Assembly (NCBI RefSeq): GCF_000478275.1
Contig: NZ_ASJB01000086.1
Location: 22,931-86,930 of the forward strand
Direction: 5' to 3'
Source of the DNA: Amycolatopsis orientalis DSM 40040 = KCTC 9412
GTDB lineage: Bacteria > Actinomycetota > Actinomycetes > Mycobacteriales > Pseudonocardiaceae
DNA: 64,000 nt
The position numbers and the translations under genes are program-made. Shown piece by piece: positions 26,830 through 37,275 of the stretch (positions within the stretch are counted from its first letter, which is position 1; every line of letters starts with the position of its first letter). A model generated the notes under the pieces. The model did no database searches and was not told the DNA's origin. It saw only the letters and a program-made list of their open reading frames with translations.

Positions 26830-27569
26830 GAGTCCTCCAGAATTCCTTTGCGCAGCACCGGAACCGTGCTGCTCGTGTCGAGCCGTGCGGCGAGCGTCAC
26901 GTCGTTCGCGTGCCCGGCCGCGGCCAGCTCCCGCCCTGAGGAACACTCTGCCAGCGCTTCGGGGATGTCGGTCGCCTCGGCCGCGATGGCCGCGAGGCGG
27001 GCTTCGGCGGACATACGGCCGTAATGGCTTAGCGCGGCGACGATCGCGCCGGCGCCGAGATGGTCTTCCACGCAGGGCCGCAGCGGCCCGAACGTGCCTT
27101 CGTCGCCGAGTACGTCGATACCCCAGCGTTCCCCGGCCGGGACGACGCCGATCGGACGGCCGTCCGCGAGTCCGGCCGCGCGTGCGGCGACGGCGGAGGC
27201 GTTGCGCAGGCAGCCCGCCAAAACGTGGGCCCCCGTCGTGGCCGCGGCGTCGCAGAGCGTGGCCCCATTGGGGGAGGGGAGGGCGAGGAGCGTGCCGGAA
27301 GGGATTTCCGTCACAGAACAAGGCCGCAGGGTCCATTCGCCTTCACCCGCCAGGATGGCTCCGGCGGCCTTCGCTTCTTCCCCGGCGCGACGATCGCGCC
27401 AGCGGACGGGCAGCACACGGCCGCCGTTGCCGAGGACGAGATCCGTTGTGGTGCAGAAGGAAAGCACGTCGACGATGATCAGAACGGCGCAGCCGTCCTT
27501 CAGTGCATCGATGCCCTCGGGTCCCCATTCGAGTCTGATGTCGGATTCCCGCTGTCCCCAGATGTCCAC
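26826..27569 (-). CDS. ComB-like 2-phosphosulfolactate phosphatase family protein
   Basis: The roughly 247-residue protein shows ComB-family features: WGPEGIDAL, IIVDVLSFCTTTDLV near the N-terminus, LPSPNGATLCDAAATTG, and a GDEGTFGPLRPCVEDHLGAGAI stretch with acidic metal ligands. ComB dephosphorylates phosphosulfolactate in coenzyme M synthesis, but bacterial members usually have other, undefined substrates. GTG 27569 gives the family-like start VDIWGQRESDIRLEWGP. ATG 27641 is possible but would overlap the divergent rpiB start by 27 bp. It is coupled to the MBL gene by a 4-nt overlap. Confidence 0.82.
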   Translation of the reverse strand: MDIWGQRESDIRLEWGPEGIDALKDGCAVLIIVDVLSFCTTTDLVLGNGGRVLPVRWRDRRAGEEAKAAGAILAGEGEWTLRPCSVTEIPSGTLLALPSPNGATLCDAAATTGAHVLAGCLRNASAVAARAAGLADGRPIGVVPAGERWGIDVLGDEGTFGPLRPCVEDHLGAGAIVAALSHYGRMSAEARLAAIAAEATDIPEALAECSSGRELAAAGHANDVTLAARLDTSSTVPVLRKGILEDS

Positions 27570-27614
27570 CCCCAGAGCATGCCCGAGGCGCGCGGTGATG
27601 GCAGACTCCGCGCT

Positions 27615-28088
<474 letters not shown>

Positions 28089-28089
28089 C

Positions 28090-28899
28090 ATGCCCGAGGG
28101 GCACACGCTCCATCGCCTGGCACGTCTGCACAAACGCCGTTTCGCCGGTCACCCGGTCGAAGTGAGCAGCCCGCAGGGACGGTTCGCCACCGAAGCGTCC
28201 CGTTTGGACGGCCGGGTGCTGGTGAAGGCCGAGGCGTACGGGAAGCACCTGTTCCACGACTACGGTCCACACGGGACGGTGCACATCCACCTCGGCCTCT
28301 ACGGCACGTTCTCCGACGACGCCCTGCCGGTTTCGGAACCGGTGGGACAGGTGCGGATGCGGCTGATCGGTCCGACGCATTCGGCCGACCTGCGCGGCCC
28401 GAACCGGTGCGAACTCCTGGACGCGCCGCAGGTCGACGCGATCAAGGCCCGGCTGGGCCCGGATCCGCTGCGCCGAGACGCGAAACCGGACAAGGCGTGG
28501 GAGCGGATCTCGCGGTCGAAGACGTCGATCGCGGCACTGCTGATGGATCAGTCGGTGCTGGCGGGTGTCGGCAACGTGTATCGCGCCGAGGTGCTGTTCC
28601 GGCACGGTGTCGCCCCGCTCGTCCCGGGTCGCGCGCTCGATCGCGGGCTGTGGGACGACCTGTGGGCGGATCTCGTGACGCTCATGCGGCACGGTGTCCG
28701 GGTGGGACGGATCGACACGGTCGCGCCGGAGCATCTGCCCGAGGTCACCGGCCGCGCGCCGCGGCAGGACCGGCACGGGGGCGAGGTCTACGTCTACCGC
28801 CGCGAAGGGCTGCCGTGTCTCGTCTGCGGGACGGCGGTGCTGCGCAGCGACCTGGCCGCGCGGAACCTCTTCTGGTGCCCCACCTGCCAGCCGGGCTGA
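28090..28899 (+). CDS. nei: Endonuclease VIII-type DNA glycosylase (Fpg/Nei family)
   Basis: The 269-residue protein begins MPEGHTLHRLA, with the N-terminal proline nucleophile and adjacent glutamate of the Fpg/Nei family. A helix-two-turn-helix (LLMDQSVLAGVGNVYRAEVL) follows, then a C-terminal zinc finger, CLVCG...CPTC, preceded by the reaching arginine region. Nei removes oxidised pyrimidines and cuts at abasic sites. It follows rpiB by one base, an order conserved in mycobacteria (Rv2465c, Rv2464c). A cluster of palindromes follows the stop. Confidence 0.95.
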   Translation: MPEGHTLHRLARLHKRRFAGHPVEVSSPQGRFATEASRLDGRVLVKAEAYGKHLFHDYGPHGTVHIHLGLYGTFSDDALPVSEPVGQVRMRLIGPTHSADLRGPNRCELLDAPQVDAIKARLGPDPLRRDAKPDKAWERISRSKTSIAALLMDQSVLAGVGNVYRAEVLFRHGVAPLVPGRALDRGLWDDLWADLVTLMRHGVRVGRIDTVAPEHLPEVTGRAPRQDRHGGEVYVYRREGLPCLVCGTAVLRSDLAARNLFWCPTCQPG

Positions 28900-28934
28900 C
28901 GGCCGCGGACCTCGGTCCCGGATGCCACGTGGTC

Positions 28935-28978
28935 TCGTGAGTGGTAATGACGGTTAGAACCGTCATTACCACTCACGA
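28935..28978. repeat. 21-bp perfect inverted repeat, family P1
   Basis: Arms 28935-28955 and 28958-28978 are exact complements around AG. The sequence matches the cores at 3008-3069 and 43395-43440. It lies 36 bp after the nei stop and is the first member of the palindrome cluster. Confidence 0.85.
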
Positions 28979-28998
28979 CCGGGATTCGGCAGGTATGC

Positions 28999-29083
28999 GG
29001 GGCTGAAGGGCGCCTTCCCCGCATCTCACGCGGCGAAGGGCGCTTTCCCTGCATGCGACGCGGGGAAGGCGCCCTTCAGCCCC
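28999..29083. repeat. 24-bp perfect inverted repeat with long loop, family P3
   Basis: Arms 28999-29022 and 29060-29083 (starting GGGGCTGAAGGGCGCC) are exact complements. The 37-nt loop contains GGCGAAGGGCGCTTTCCC, shared with the element at 17081-17165, where related segments form two inner hairpins. The two copies thus share parts but pair differently. Confidence 0.8.
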
Positions 29084-29105
29084 AAACCGCAGCCGAGCCC
29101 GACAT

Positions 29106-29126
29106 CGCAGTAGTCGACTACTTGCG
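29106..29126. repeat. Short palindrome GTAGTCGACTAC with flanking arms
   Basis: A perfect 12-bp palindrome at 29110-29121 is extended by CGCA (29106-29109) and TGCG (29123-29126) with a one-base bulge. It is unlike the four larger families and lies within the cluster between nei and the next gene. It could be an operator or part of a terminator. Confidence 0.5.
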
Positions 29127-29137
29127 AGGTATGGCCT

Positions 29138-29185
29138 GGTCGTGAGTGGTAAGTGTCGTTAGAACGACACTCACCACTCACGACC
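29138..29185. repeat. 23-bp inverted repeat, variant of family P1
   Basis: Arms 29138-29160 and 29163-29185 pair with one mismatch around AG. The outer part CGTGAGTGGTAA is shared with P1, while the inner part (GTGTCGTT) differs on both arms together. The change is compensated, which implies selection on pairing. Confidence 0.8.
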
Positions 29186-29222
29186 ACCTGCACCGACGAA
29201 TCACCGCGGCCTGGGTCCCGAA

Positions 29223-29277
29223 CGCTATGAAAGGTCCTTTCCTCGCAAATTTTGCAAGGAAAGGACCTTTCATAGCG
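29223..29277. repeat. 27-bp inverted repeat, family P4
   Basis: The arms pair from 29223 to 29277 with one mismatch around GCAAATTTTGC. It has the same layout as 22606-22658 (TATGAA..., CTTTC(A/C)..., GCAAA), with compensated differences in the middle of the arms. It is the last palindrome before the convergent gene ending at 29298. Confidence 0.85.
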
Positions 29278-29297
29278 CTTGAAAAGAGCGAAGCGGG

Positions 29298-30083
29298 CTA
29301 GAAGTCGAACCCGCCGCCGTCGAAGCCACCGCCGTCAAAACCGCCACCGTCGAAGCCGCCGCCATCGAAGCCACCGGCGTCCCCGCCCATGTCACCACCG
29401 GCGTCGCCGCCCGCGTCCGCGGCCGCGTCCTCCTGCCCGGCGTCGTACCCCGACTCCCAGGCCGAAGCGCTCGCGACGCCCGCCATGCCGGAGAACATCG
29501 CGCTGAACAGCAGCATCGAACCGAGACCCCAGGCACCGGCGACGAGCGCGGGCTTCCACCACGGCTCGCTGTACCAGCCCTGCGGCACCGGACGGCCCGC
29601 CACGCGCCCACCGGGGTAGTAGTGCGGCGTTCGCTGGCTCGGGTCCGGCGAAGCCTCGTAGTGCTCGCCTTCGACGTCGACCGAGCGGTACTCGGTGACC
29701 TTGCCGGCCCGGTCGCGCTCTTCGCTGCCGGGCAATTCCGGACCGGGGTCCATGCCCATCGCGACGCGGGCCGCGCGGACGTAGTAAAGACCCTCGATGG
29801 CGGTCTCACGCACCAGACGAGCCTGTTCGACGGTCTGCGCCTGCTCCATCTGGGAGCCCGCCGCGGTGAAGCGTTCGGACGCGTCCGCCATGGCCTGCTG
29901 GGAGGCGGTGTCCGTGCCGGTGATGTTCATGACCTGACCGCCGAGCCGCTCGACGAGGCGCCGTGCGTCCGCCTTCGCGTCGTCCAGCTGGCGCTTCTTG
30001 GCCGCCGCCTGGGATTTCGCGAAGTAGATGCCGCCGCCGACCACGACGGCGAGGAGCACGATCAGGAAGATCGCGGTGCCCAT
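29298..30083 (-). CDS. Membrane-anchored helical protein with GGGFD-repeat tail
   Basis: This 261-residue protein has an N-terminal membrane anchor (MGTAIFLIVLLAVVVGGGIY) followed by a charged coiled-coil-like region (AAAKKRQLDDAKADARRLVE) and a second hydrophobic segment (ALVAGAWGLGSMLLFSAMF, about residues 180-200). The tail is very rich in Gly, Asp and Phe, ending GGGFDGGGFDGGGFDF. Similar proteins with such tails occur in actinobacteria with no known function (DUF1542-like annotation is common). ATG 30083 with GGAG about 7 nt upstream is chosen. The tail is encoded by a short tandem DNA repeat near 29299-29400. Confidence 0.82.
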   Translation of the reverse strand: MGTAIFLIVLLAVVVGGGIYFAKSQAAAKKRQLDDAKADARRLVERLGGQVMNITGTDTASQQAMADASERFTAAGSQMEQAQTVEQARLVRETAIEGLYYVRAARVAMGMDPGPELPGSEERDRAGKVTEYRSVDVEGEHYEASPDPSQRTPHYYPGGRVAGRPVPQGWYSEPWWKPALVAGAWGLGSMLLFSAMFSGMAGVASASAWESGYDAGQEDAAADAGGDAGGDMGGDAGGFDGGGFDGGGFDGGGFDGGGFDF

Positions 30084-30188
30084 GGGTTCACTCCAGGAAT
30101 CGTTCGGCCTTTGCCCGGACAACGCGGGGTGGGTGCCGGGGGTTCCCGGCGAGTGCTCCCGGTCACCGCGGGCACTGGCGGGAGAAAC

Positions 30189-30202
30189 TAGAACACGTTA
30201 TA
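30189..30202. promoter_or_regulatory. Candidate KstR-type operator (TnnAACnnGTTnnA)
   Basis: TAGAACACGTTATA fits every fixed position of the published mycobacterial KstR motif TnnAACnnGTTnnA. It sits in a wider imperfect palindrome, 30186-30205, with 16 of 20 positions symmetric. It ends 10 bp before the start of an F420-type oxidoreductase gene, where a repressor would block transcription. KstR is the TetR-family repressor of sterol catabolism. No kstR gene is in the window, so regulation is inferred from the motif alone. Confidence 0.55.
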
Positions 30203-30212
30203 GTTCGGCTCC

Positions 30213-31088
30213 ATGAAGTTCACCCTGTCGATCGCGATGAATCCGCTCGATCAGCTGGGCGAGCTCGCCCGCGCCGCCGAAGAGGCGGGGTTCTCCTCGA
30301 TCGCGCTCCCGGATTCCCTGTTCTATTCCGAAACCGTCTCGGCCGACTATCCGTACACGCCCGACGGCAGTCGTTTCTGGACCGAGGAGACGCCCTGGGC
30401 CGATCCGCTGATCGCGGCCGCCTCGATGGGCGCGGTCACCGAACGGCTCACCTTCTACACCTCCGTGCTCAAACTCGGCTCCCGCAACCCGGTCCTGCTG
30501 GCGCGTCAGGTCAACTCGGTCGCGGCGCTGACCGGCGGCCGGTTCGGGCTCGGGCTCGGCGTCGGCTGGTCGCCGGAGGAGTTCCGCTGGTGCGGAGCGC
30601 CGTACGAGAAGCGCGGCAAACGCGTGGACGAGGCGATCGACGTCCTGCGGCTGATCCTCGACGGCGGGATGGTCGAGTTCCACGGCGAGTTCTTCGACTT
30701 CGACAAGCTCCGGATGAGCCCGACGCCGCCGTCACGGGTGCCGTTCTACATCGGCGGCCACACCGAGGTCGCGCTGCGCCGGGCCGCCCGCGTCGGGGAC
30801 GGCTGGTCCTCGGCGATGATGAAGTTCGACGACCTGCGCGACACCATCACCCGGCTGCGCGCCCTGCTGGCCGAACAGGGCCGCGCCGACGTCCCCTTCG
30901 AGTATCAGGCCGTCTGCATCGACAAGTTCGGCCTCGACGGCTACCGCGAGCAGGGCGACATCGGCGTCACCGACATCATCACCATGCCGTGGGTCTTCGA
31001 CGGTCTCGGCTTCGACGCCGAAGTCGGCCCGAAACTCGATTCCATCAAGAAGTTCGGCGACGAGATCATCGCGAAGATCGGAGACTGA
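30213..31088 (+). CDS. LLM-class F420-dependent oxidoreductase
   Basis: The 291-residue TIM-barrel protein is of the luciferase-like monooxygenase class. Features include FTLSIAMNPLDQLGELARAA, the LGLGVGWSPEEFRW cofactor-binding turn and the R-rich YEKRGKRVDEAIDVLRLI helix that follows it in F420-dependent members. The substrate is not evident. The start is ATG 30213 with no Shine-Dalgarno, and the operator is so close that a leaderless message is possible. The following NTF2-fold gene starts 2 bp after the stop. Operator plus partner suggest a sterol or other ring-compound substrate (inference). Confidence 0.9.
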   Translation: MKFTLSIAMNPLDQLGELARAAEEAGFSSIALPDSLFYSETVSADYPYTPDGSRFWTEETPWADPLIAAASMGAVTERLTFYTSVLKLGSRNPVLLARQVNSVAALTGGRFGLGLGVGWSPEEFRWCGAPYEKRGKRVDEAIDVLRLILDGGMVEFHGEFFDFDKLRMSPTPPSRVPFYIGGHTEVALRRAARVGDGWSSAMMKFDDLRDTITRLRALLAEQGRADVPFEYQAVCIDKFGLDGYREQGDIGVTDIITMPWVFDGLGFDAEVGPKLDSIKKFGDEIIAKIGD

Positions 31089-31090
31089 GC

Positions 31091-31537
31091 ATGGGTGTCG
31101 ACGTCTGCTGGGATCCGGCCACAACTCAGCCGCCCGCGCGCCAGGCCGCGTACCGCTCGATGACCGCCGTGACCGCCGGGGACAAGGCCGCCTGGCTCGC
31201 GCTCTTCGCCGGGGACGCCGTCGTCGAGGACCCCGTCGGCCGGTCGATGTTCGACGAAGAGGGCAAGGGGCACCACGGTCACGACGGGATCAGCGCCTTC
31301 TGGGACAAGACGATCGGATGCGTCGAGCGGTTCCAGTTCACCGTCCGCGACTCCCACGCGGCCGGTGACGAGGTCGCGAACGTCGGCACGATCACCACGT
31401 ACCTCCCCGGCGGCTATCGCGTCGACACCGACGGCGTGTTCGTCTACCGGGTGCGCGAGGACGGGCTGATCGTGTCGATGCGCGCGTTCTGGGAAACCGA
31501 ACGCGCCATGGCCACCGCTCGCAAGGCCGAGGAGTGA
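31091..31537 (+). CDS. NTF2/SnoaL-fold protein (ketosteroid isomerase-like)
   Basis: This 148-residue cone-shaped NTF2-like protein has an opening helix (RQAAYRSMTAVTAGDKAAWL), then ALFAGDAVVEDPVG and the AFWDKTIG helix typical of nuclear transport factor 2/SnoaL/ketosteroid isomerase folds. A catalytic role cannot be assigned from sequence. It begins 2 bp after the F420-type oxidoreductase gene and is surely cotranscribed, placing it under the same KstR-like operator. A steroid isomerase-like or ligand-binding function is a reasonable guess. Confidence 0.85.
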   Translation: MGVDVCWDPATTQPPARQAAYRSMTAVTAGDKAAWLALFAGDAVVEDPVGRSMFDEEGKGHHGHDGISAFWDKTIGCVERFQFTVRDSHAAGDEVANVGTITTYLPGGYRVDTDGVFVYRVREDGLIVSMRAFWETERAMATARKAEE

Positions 31538-31701
31538 CCGCCGTCCGTTTCCGGAGAACGTGGTGCACGGTGGCCGGGAAACCGCGCACACCCGGGCTTG
31601 ACCCCGCTTCGTAAGCACTCTTTACTCAAGATTCGTTCTACGAGTGCTCCTCCGCCGCGTACTCGTCGGATGCCTTCCCCGAGCGCGTCCAAGGAGAGAG
31701 C

Positions 31702-33297
31702 ATGTCGGCATCCACTTTCGCGCGGCGGTGCGCCGCCCTCGCCGTCGCGGCCTTCGCACTGACCCCGGTCCTGTCGGTCCCCGAACCCGCGCTGGCGCTG
31801 GAAAACGGCCTCGCCAGAACCCCGCCGATGGGGTTCAACAACTGGAACACCACACAGTGCCGCGCGGAGTTCGACGAGGCGATGATCAAGGGCATCGCGG
31901 ACATCTTCGTCTCGCAGGGCTTGAAGGACGCCGGTTACCGGTACGTCAACATCGACGACTGCTGGGCGCTGCCCACCCGGAACGCGCGAGGGGACCTGCA
32001 ACCGGATCCGAAGCGCTTTCCCGGCGGCATCAAGGCACTCGCCGACTATGTGCACTCGAAGGGCCTCAAGTTCGGCATCTACACCAGTGCCGGAACCAAG
32101 ACCTGCAACACCGCGGGTTTTCCGGGCGGGCTCGGGCACGAGCAGCAGGACGCGAACCTGTTCGCCTCGTGGGGCGTCGACTACCTGAAATACGACAACT
32201 GCAACAACCAGGGCGTCGACGCGCGGAAGCGGTACACGGCGATGCGTGACGCGCTCGCGAAGACCGGCCGCCCGATCGTCTACTCGATCTGCGAATGGGG
32301 GCGGACCGACCCCAAGGTGTGGACCTGGGGTGAGCCGGTCGGGAACCTGTGGCGCACCACCGGCGACATCTCCGACAACTGGACGAGCATGATCGGCAAG
32401 GCCAAGGCCAACCGGGTGCTCGCGCGCTACGCCGGCCCCGGTCACTGGAACGACCCGGACATGCTCGAAGTCGGCAACGGCGGCATGACCGCCACCGAGT
32501 ACCGCACCCATTTCAGCCTGTGGGCGATGATGGCCGCGCCGCTCCTCATCGGCGCGGATCTGCGCAAGGCCGGGGCGGAGACGCTCGCCATCCTCAAGAA
32601 CACCGACGTCATCGCCCTGGACCAGGACCCGCTGGGCAAGCAGGCGACCGTCGTGAGTTCCGACGGCGGTCTGGTCGTCTACAACAAGGTGCTGGCCAAT
32701 GGCGACCGCGCGGTCGCACTGTCCAATGAGAACACTTCCGCCGTGACGATCGCCACCACCGCGTCGGCGCTCGGCATCGGCGGCGCGCCCTCGTACGAGC
32801 TGAAGGACCTTTGGTCGAAGGCGACGCGGACGACCACCGGGACGATCAGCGCATCCGTTCCGGCGCACGGGACCGTGGTCTACCGCGTCTCCAAGGGAGC
32901 AGGCGGGCCGGCGGCGAGGTTCGAGGCCGAGGCGGGCACGATGTCCAGCGGCGGGACGATCGACACGAACCACGCGGGCTACTCCGGGACCGGATTCGTC
33001 AACGGTGCCAACGCCGTCGGCAGCCATGTCGAGTGGAAGGTCGACGCCGCGGGTGGTCCGGTGCGGCTGAGCTTCGGCTATGCCAACGGTTCCACCGCGA
33101 GCCGTCCCGTCGACCTCTCGGTGAACGGCACGGTCGTGGCCACCGGCGTCCTGTTCCCCGGAACGGGGGCGTGGACGAACTGGAGCACGGTCACCCGGGC
33201 GCTGACCCTGGCGGCGGGCACGAACACGATCCGGCTGACCGCGACGTCGGCCGGCGGTCCGGCCAATCTGGACTACCTGGACGTCGTAACCGGGTAG
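31702..33297 (+). CDS. Secreted alpha-galactosidase (GH27) with CBM35-type module
   Basis: The 531-residue protein has a signal peptide (residues about 1-33, AVAAFALTPVLSVPEPALAL). The GH27 barrel holds TPPMGFNNWNT, YVNIDDCWALP, the nucleophile aspartate in YLKYDNCNNQ, and the acid/base region RYAGPGHWNDPDMLEVGNGG. A beta-sandwich (LALSNE-type domain) follows. The last 130 residues, from ARFEAEAGTMSSGGTI, form a carbohydrate-binding module of the CBM35/6 type. It releases terminal alpha-galactose from plant galactosides outside the cell. ATG 31702 follows GGAGAG. A 164-bp upstream gap is less GC-rich and probably carries the promoter. Confidence 0.94.
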   Translation: MSASTFARRCAALAVAAFALTPVLSVPEPALALENGLARTPPMGFNNWNTTQCRAEFDEAMIKGIADIFVSQGLKDAGYRYVNIDDCWALPTRNARGDLQPDPKRFPGGIKALADYVHSKGLKFGIYTSAGTKTCNTAGFPGGLGHEQQDANLFASWGVDYLKYDNCNNQGVDARKRYTAMRDALAKTGRPIVYSICEWGRTDPKVWTWGEPVGNLWRTTGDISDNWTSMIGKAKANRVLARYAGPGHWNDPDMLEVGNGGMTATEYRTHFSLWAMMAAPLLIGADLRKAGAETLAILKNTDVIALDQDPLGKQATVVSSDGGLVVYNKVLANGDRAVALSNENTSAVTIATTASALGIGGAPSYELKDLWSKATRTTTGTISASVPAHGTVVYRVSKGAGGPAARFEAEAGTMSSGGTIDTNHAGYSGTGFVNGANAVGSHVEWKVDAAGGPVRLSFGYANGSTASRPVDLSVNGTVVATGVLFPGTGAWTNWSTVTRALTLAAGTNTIRLTATSAGGPANLDYLDVVTG

Positions 33298-33307
33298 GTT
33301 CACCGCC

Positions 33308-35075
33308 ATGCGAGGGTGGCTTCGCGCGGCCAAGGTCGTGCTCCTGGTAGCGGGGTTCTACGTCCTGGCCGCGCTGGTCTTCGTCCTGCTGGCCTTCGGT
33401 GGCGGACTCCTGCTGGGCACGATCGACAACGGCCTGGTGTTCCTCGTCGCCGCGCTCGGACTGGGCCTGCTGCTCGGCGCCGGAGTCGCGGCCCTGCTCC
33501 CGTTCCGGGAGAAACCCTTCGTGCCGAACGGAATTCCGCTCTACCGCGACGACGCCCCGGAGCTGTGGGCCACCCTCACCGAACTGGCGGAGACGATCGG
33601 GACCAGGCCGCCGGACCAGGTGTGGCTCGCGGCGGCACCGGGGGCGTCGGTCGTCGAGCAGGCGGGCCTGTTCGGCCTGAAGCCCGGCCGCCGATTCCTC
33701 ATGATCGGCTATCCGGTGCTCCAGGCGTTCACCCGCGCGCAGGTGCGCGCGGTGCTGGCGCACGAATTCGGCCACTACGGGCAACTGGACGGGGAGACCA
33801 GCGTGCCGGGCTACCGCGCCCACGTCGCCGTGGCACGGATGCTCGAACGCTTCCCCCGCCGCACGATCAACCCGCTGTCCTGGCTGTTCCGCGGCTACGC
33901 GCGGCTGTTCATCCTGACCCAGCGGGTCGCGAGCCGACGGCGTGAATACGGCGCCGACCAGGTCATGGGCCGGATCGCCGGGCGGGTTCCGGCGCAGTCG
34001 GCGTTGCGGCTGCTTCCGCTGATCGGCGGCGAATGGGTCCGTTACCTGCATCTCCGCGTCGGGGTGGGCGCGAAGGTCGGACTGGCCCCCGCCGACGTCT
34101 ACGGCGGCTTCGCGCGGATGCTCGAAGCGCGCCGCGATCGGCTGTCCGTCGCCGACGCGCCCCTCCGTGCCCCGTCGCGCTGGGACACCCACCCGCCGAC
34201 CGTGGAACGCCTGTGGGCGTTGGAATACGCGCCGGACAGGTCCGATGTGGACGAACGCCCGGCGCTGGGCCTGCTCGCCGATTCCGCGCATACCGCGGCC
34301 CGGCTCGAAGAGTCCGTCTTCGATTTCAGCGGCCGACGCCGCCTTCCTTGGGACGAATACCCGCGTGAGTCGGCGCTGACACGGCTGAAGGAGGAGGCCG
34401 AGGCCGCGTACCGCGCGATCGCACGGGCTTCAGGACAGCCGGTGGGAACCCTCGAAGCGCTTCTCGCGCTTCCCCAAGCGGACATTCCCAAGGAGGGGCT
34501 GGAAGCCGCTCTCCTGCTGGCCGCCTGCGACGCGGGCTCGGTCCGGTTCGCGCACCGATGGGATGACGAACCGGATTTCACCCACCCCGACGGATCCGCC
34601 GTGGATCTTTCCGAACTCGTCGAAGATCTGCTGATCGGCGGACCGGAAGAGGTCGCGCGGGCCCGTGCGACCTTGGCGGGACTGGGTATCGACCCCGCGG
34701 CCACGGGCGGCGGCGCGGAGCGGGTCACCCCGCGCGGCTCGGCGGTGATCGGCGGGCTGGCGAACGTGCGCTTCGACGATCGGCCGGGACATCTGCTGAT
34801 CACCGAACGCGGCCTGATCTTCGCGCCTGTCGCGGGAAAGGTGTCCGACAACGGGAAACAGGGACTGCTCGACCTGATGGCCGAAGAGCCGTTCGCGGTC
34901 GCCGCCAGGGCGGGGTCGGTCTGGCTGCCGTACGAGGAGTTGTCGCGGGTGGAAAGGCGGCGCGACATCCCGATCAAGGCGACCGTGACCCGGTACGACG
35001 GCACGGAGCACCGGATCCACGCCGTCTACACGGGCTACGTCCACGGCGAATCACACGACACGATCCTTCGTGTGC

Positions 35076-35083
<8 letters not shown>
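33308..35083 (+). CDS. M48-family membrane metallopeptidase (paralogue 1)
   Basis: The 591-residue protein has two N-terminal membrane helices (VVLLVAGFYVLAALVFVLLA and a second at about residues 40-60) and an M48 zinc site, VRAVLAHEFGHYGQLDGE, with a downstream glutamate in RREYGADQVMGR. The C-terminal 300 residues are not a standard HtpX tail and resemble those of the protein at 55769-57652 in kind (a DSHPPT/WDTHPPTVERL motif, then an Arg/Glu-rich soluble part). It starts 10 bp after the alpha-galactosidase stop and overlaps the convergent sigma factor gene by 8 bp. Substrates are unknown. Confidence 0.88.
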
Positions 35084-36302
<1,219 letters not shown>

Positions 36303-36315
36303 GACGCCAGTCTTA

Positions 36316-36368
36316 CCGCATTTCGTCCTCTGGATGCGGTGAGTAGGCATCCAGAGGACGAAATGCGG
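36316..36368. repeat. 22-bp perfect inverted repeat, family P2
   Basis: Arms 36316-36337 and 36347-36368 are exact complements and share the P2 core with 14785-14857. It lies between the tauD-like stop (36373) and the sigma factor start (36302), both on the - strand. It could terminate the sulfonate operon, but it also sits in the immediate leader of the sigma gene. Confidence 0.82.
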
Positions 36369-36372
36369 GGTG

Positions 36373-37275
36373 TCAGGCGACGGGGGAGTAGTGCGAAGCG
36401 TCGCCTTCGAGGGATTCGCTCGGCACGCCGTCGATCCCCACCGGGACGTCGCCCGCCACGGTCACCCGGTTCAGGCGCCGGGGCAGGTCGTCGTAGTTGT
36501 CGACGGCGTAGTGCTGGGTGATGCGGTTGTCGAACAGCACCAGCTGGTTCGGGGCCCAGGTCACCCGGACGACGTTCTCCGGCCGCGTCACATACGACTG
36601 CAGCAGCCGGAGGATGTCCCGCGACTCGCCCTTGGACAGCCCGATGATCCGTTGCGCGAAGCCGCCGATGTACAGCCCGCGCTCGCCGGTCACCGGATGG
36701 ACCCGCACCACGGGGTGCACCGTGCGGTACTTGCGCGAGATGAACACCTGACGGCGTTCCTGCTCCGCCTCGTCGATCGTCTCCGGCGCCTTCGCGTAGT
36801 CGTAGTCGTTGGTGTGCTCGGCGCGCAGCGTGTCCGCGAACGCCCGGAGCGGCTCCGGCAGGTCACGGTAGGCGGCGGCCGAGTTGGCGATCAGCGTTTC
36901 GCCCCCGTACGGCGGCACGACCAGGCTGCGCAGCGTGCTGGCCTTCGGCGGGTTGTGCACGAAGGTGACGTCGGTGTGCCACTGGTTCGCGCGGCCCCGT
37001 TCGCTGTCGACCGGCAGGATCGCGGGCTCGCCGTCAACCGACGGGACGGTCGGGTGCGCCTTCGTCAACTCCCCGAAGTACGCGGCGAAGCGCTGCTGGC
37101 CGGCGTCGTCGAGGTCGACGTCCCGGAAGACGAGCGCCTTGTGCTCGTGCAGGGCGTCGGTGAGGAACGCCACGGTCGCGGCGTCCAGCTCGGCGGCGGG
37201 ATCGACACCGAGCACCTCGGCGCCGATGCGGCCGGTGATCTTGCGGACCTCGACCTGGGTGTTGAGGGCGGTCAT
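36373..37275 (-). CDS. TauD/TfdA-family Fe(II)/2-oxoglutarate dioxygenase
   Basis: This 300-residue dioxygenase has the iron ligands HTD in NQWHTDVTFVHNPP and the distal histidine in DNRITQHYAVDNY, with the 2-oxoglutarate-binding arginine in RRLNRVTVAGD. TauD-like enzymes hydroxylate taurine or other alkyl sulfonates or sulfate esters to free sulfite or sulfate. It is the last gene of a five-gene operon with a sulfonate-type ABC transporter and an FMN monooxygenase, and starts inside the monooxygenase stop (ATGA overlap). Confidence 0.92.
   Translation of the reverse strand: MTALNTQVEVRKITGRIGAEVLGVDPAAELDAATVAFLTDALHEHKALVFRDVDLDDAGQQRFAAYFGELTKAHPTVPSVDGEPAILPVDSERGRANQWHTDVTFVHNPPKASTLRSLVVPPYGGETLIANSAAAYRDLPEPLRAFADTLRAEHTNDYDYAKAPETIDEAEQERRQVFISRKYRTVHPVVRVHPVTGERGLYIGGFAQRIIGLSKGESRDILRLLQSYVTRPENVVRVTWAPNQLVLFDNRITQHYAVDNYDDLPRRLNRVTVAGDVPVGIDGVPSESLEGDASHYSPVA

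Noticed and set aside
31613..31655. GCACTC...GAGTGC inverted repeat before the alpha-galactosidase gene
   Set aside because: Only 6-bp arms with a long loop and no match to a known regulator site; could be chance.
36303..36350. Longer N-terminus of the sigma factor starting in the palindrome
   Set aside because: The added residues are encoded by a repeat element and do not resemble ECF sigma factors.
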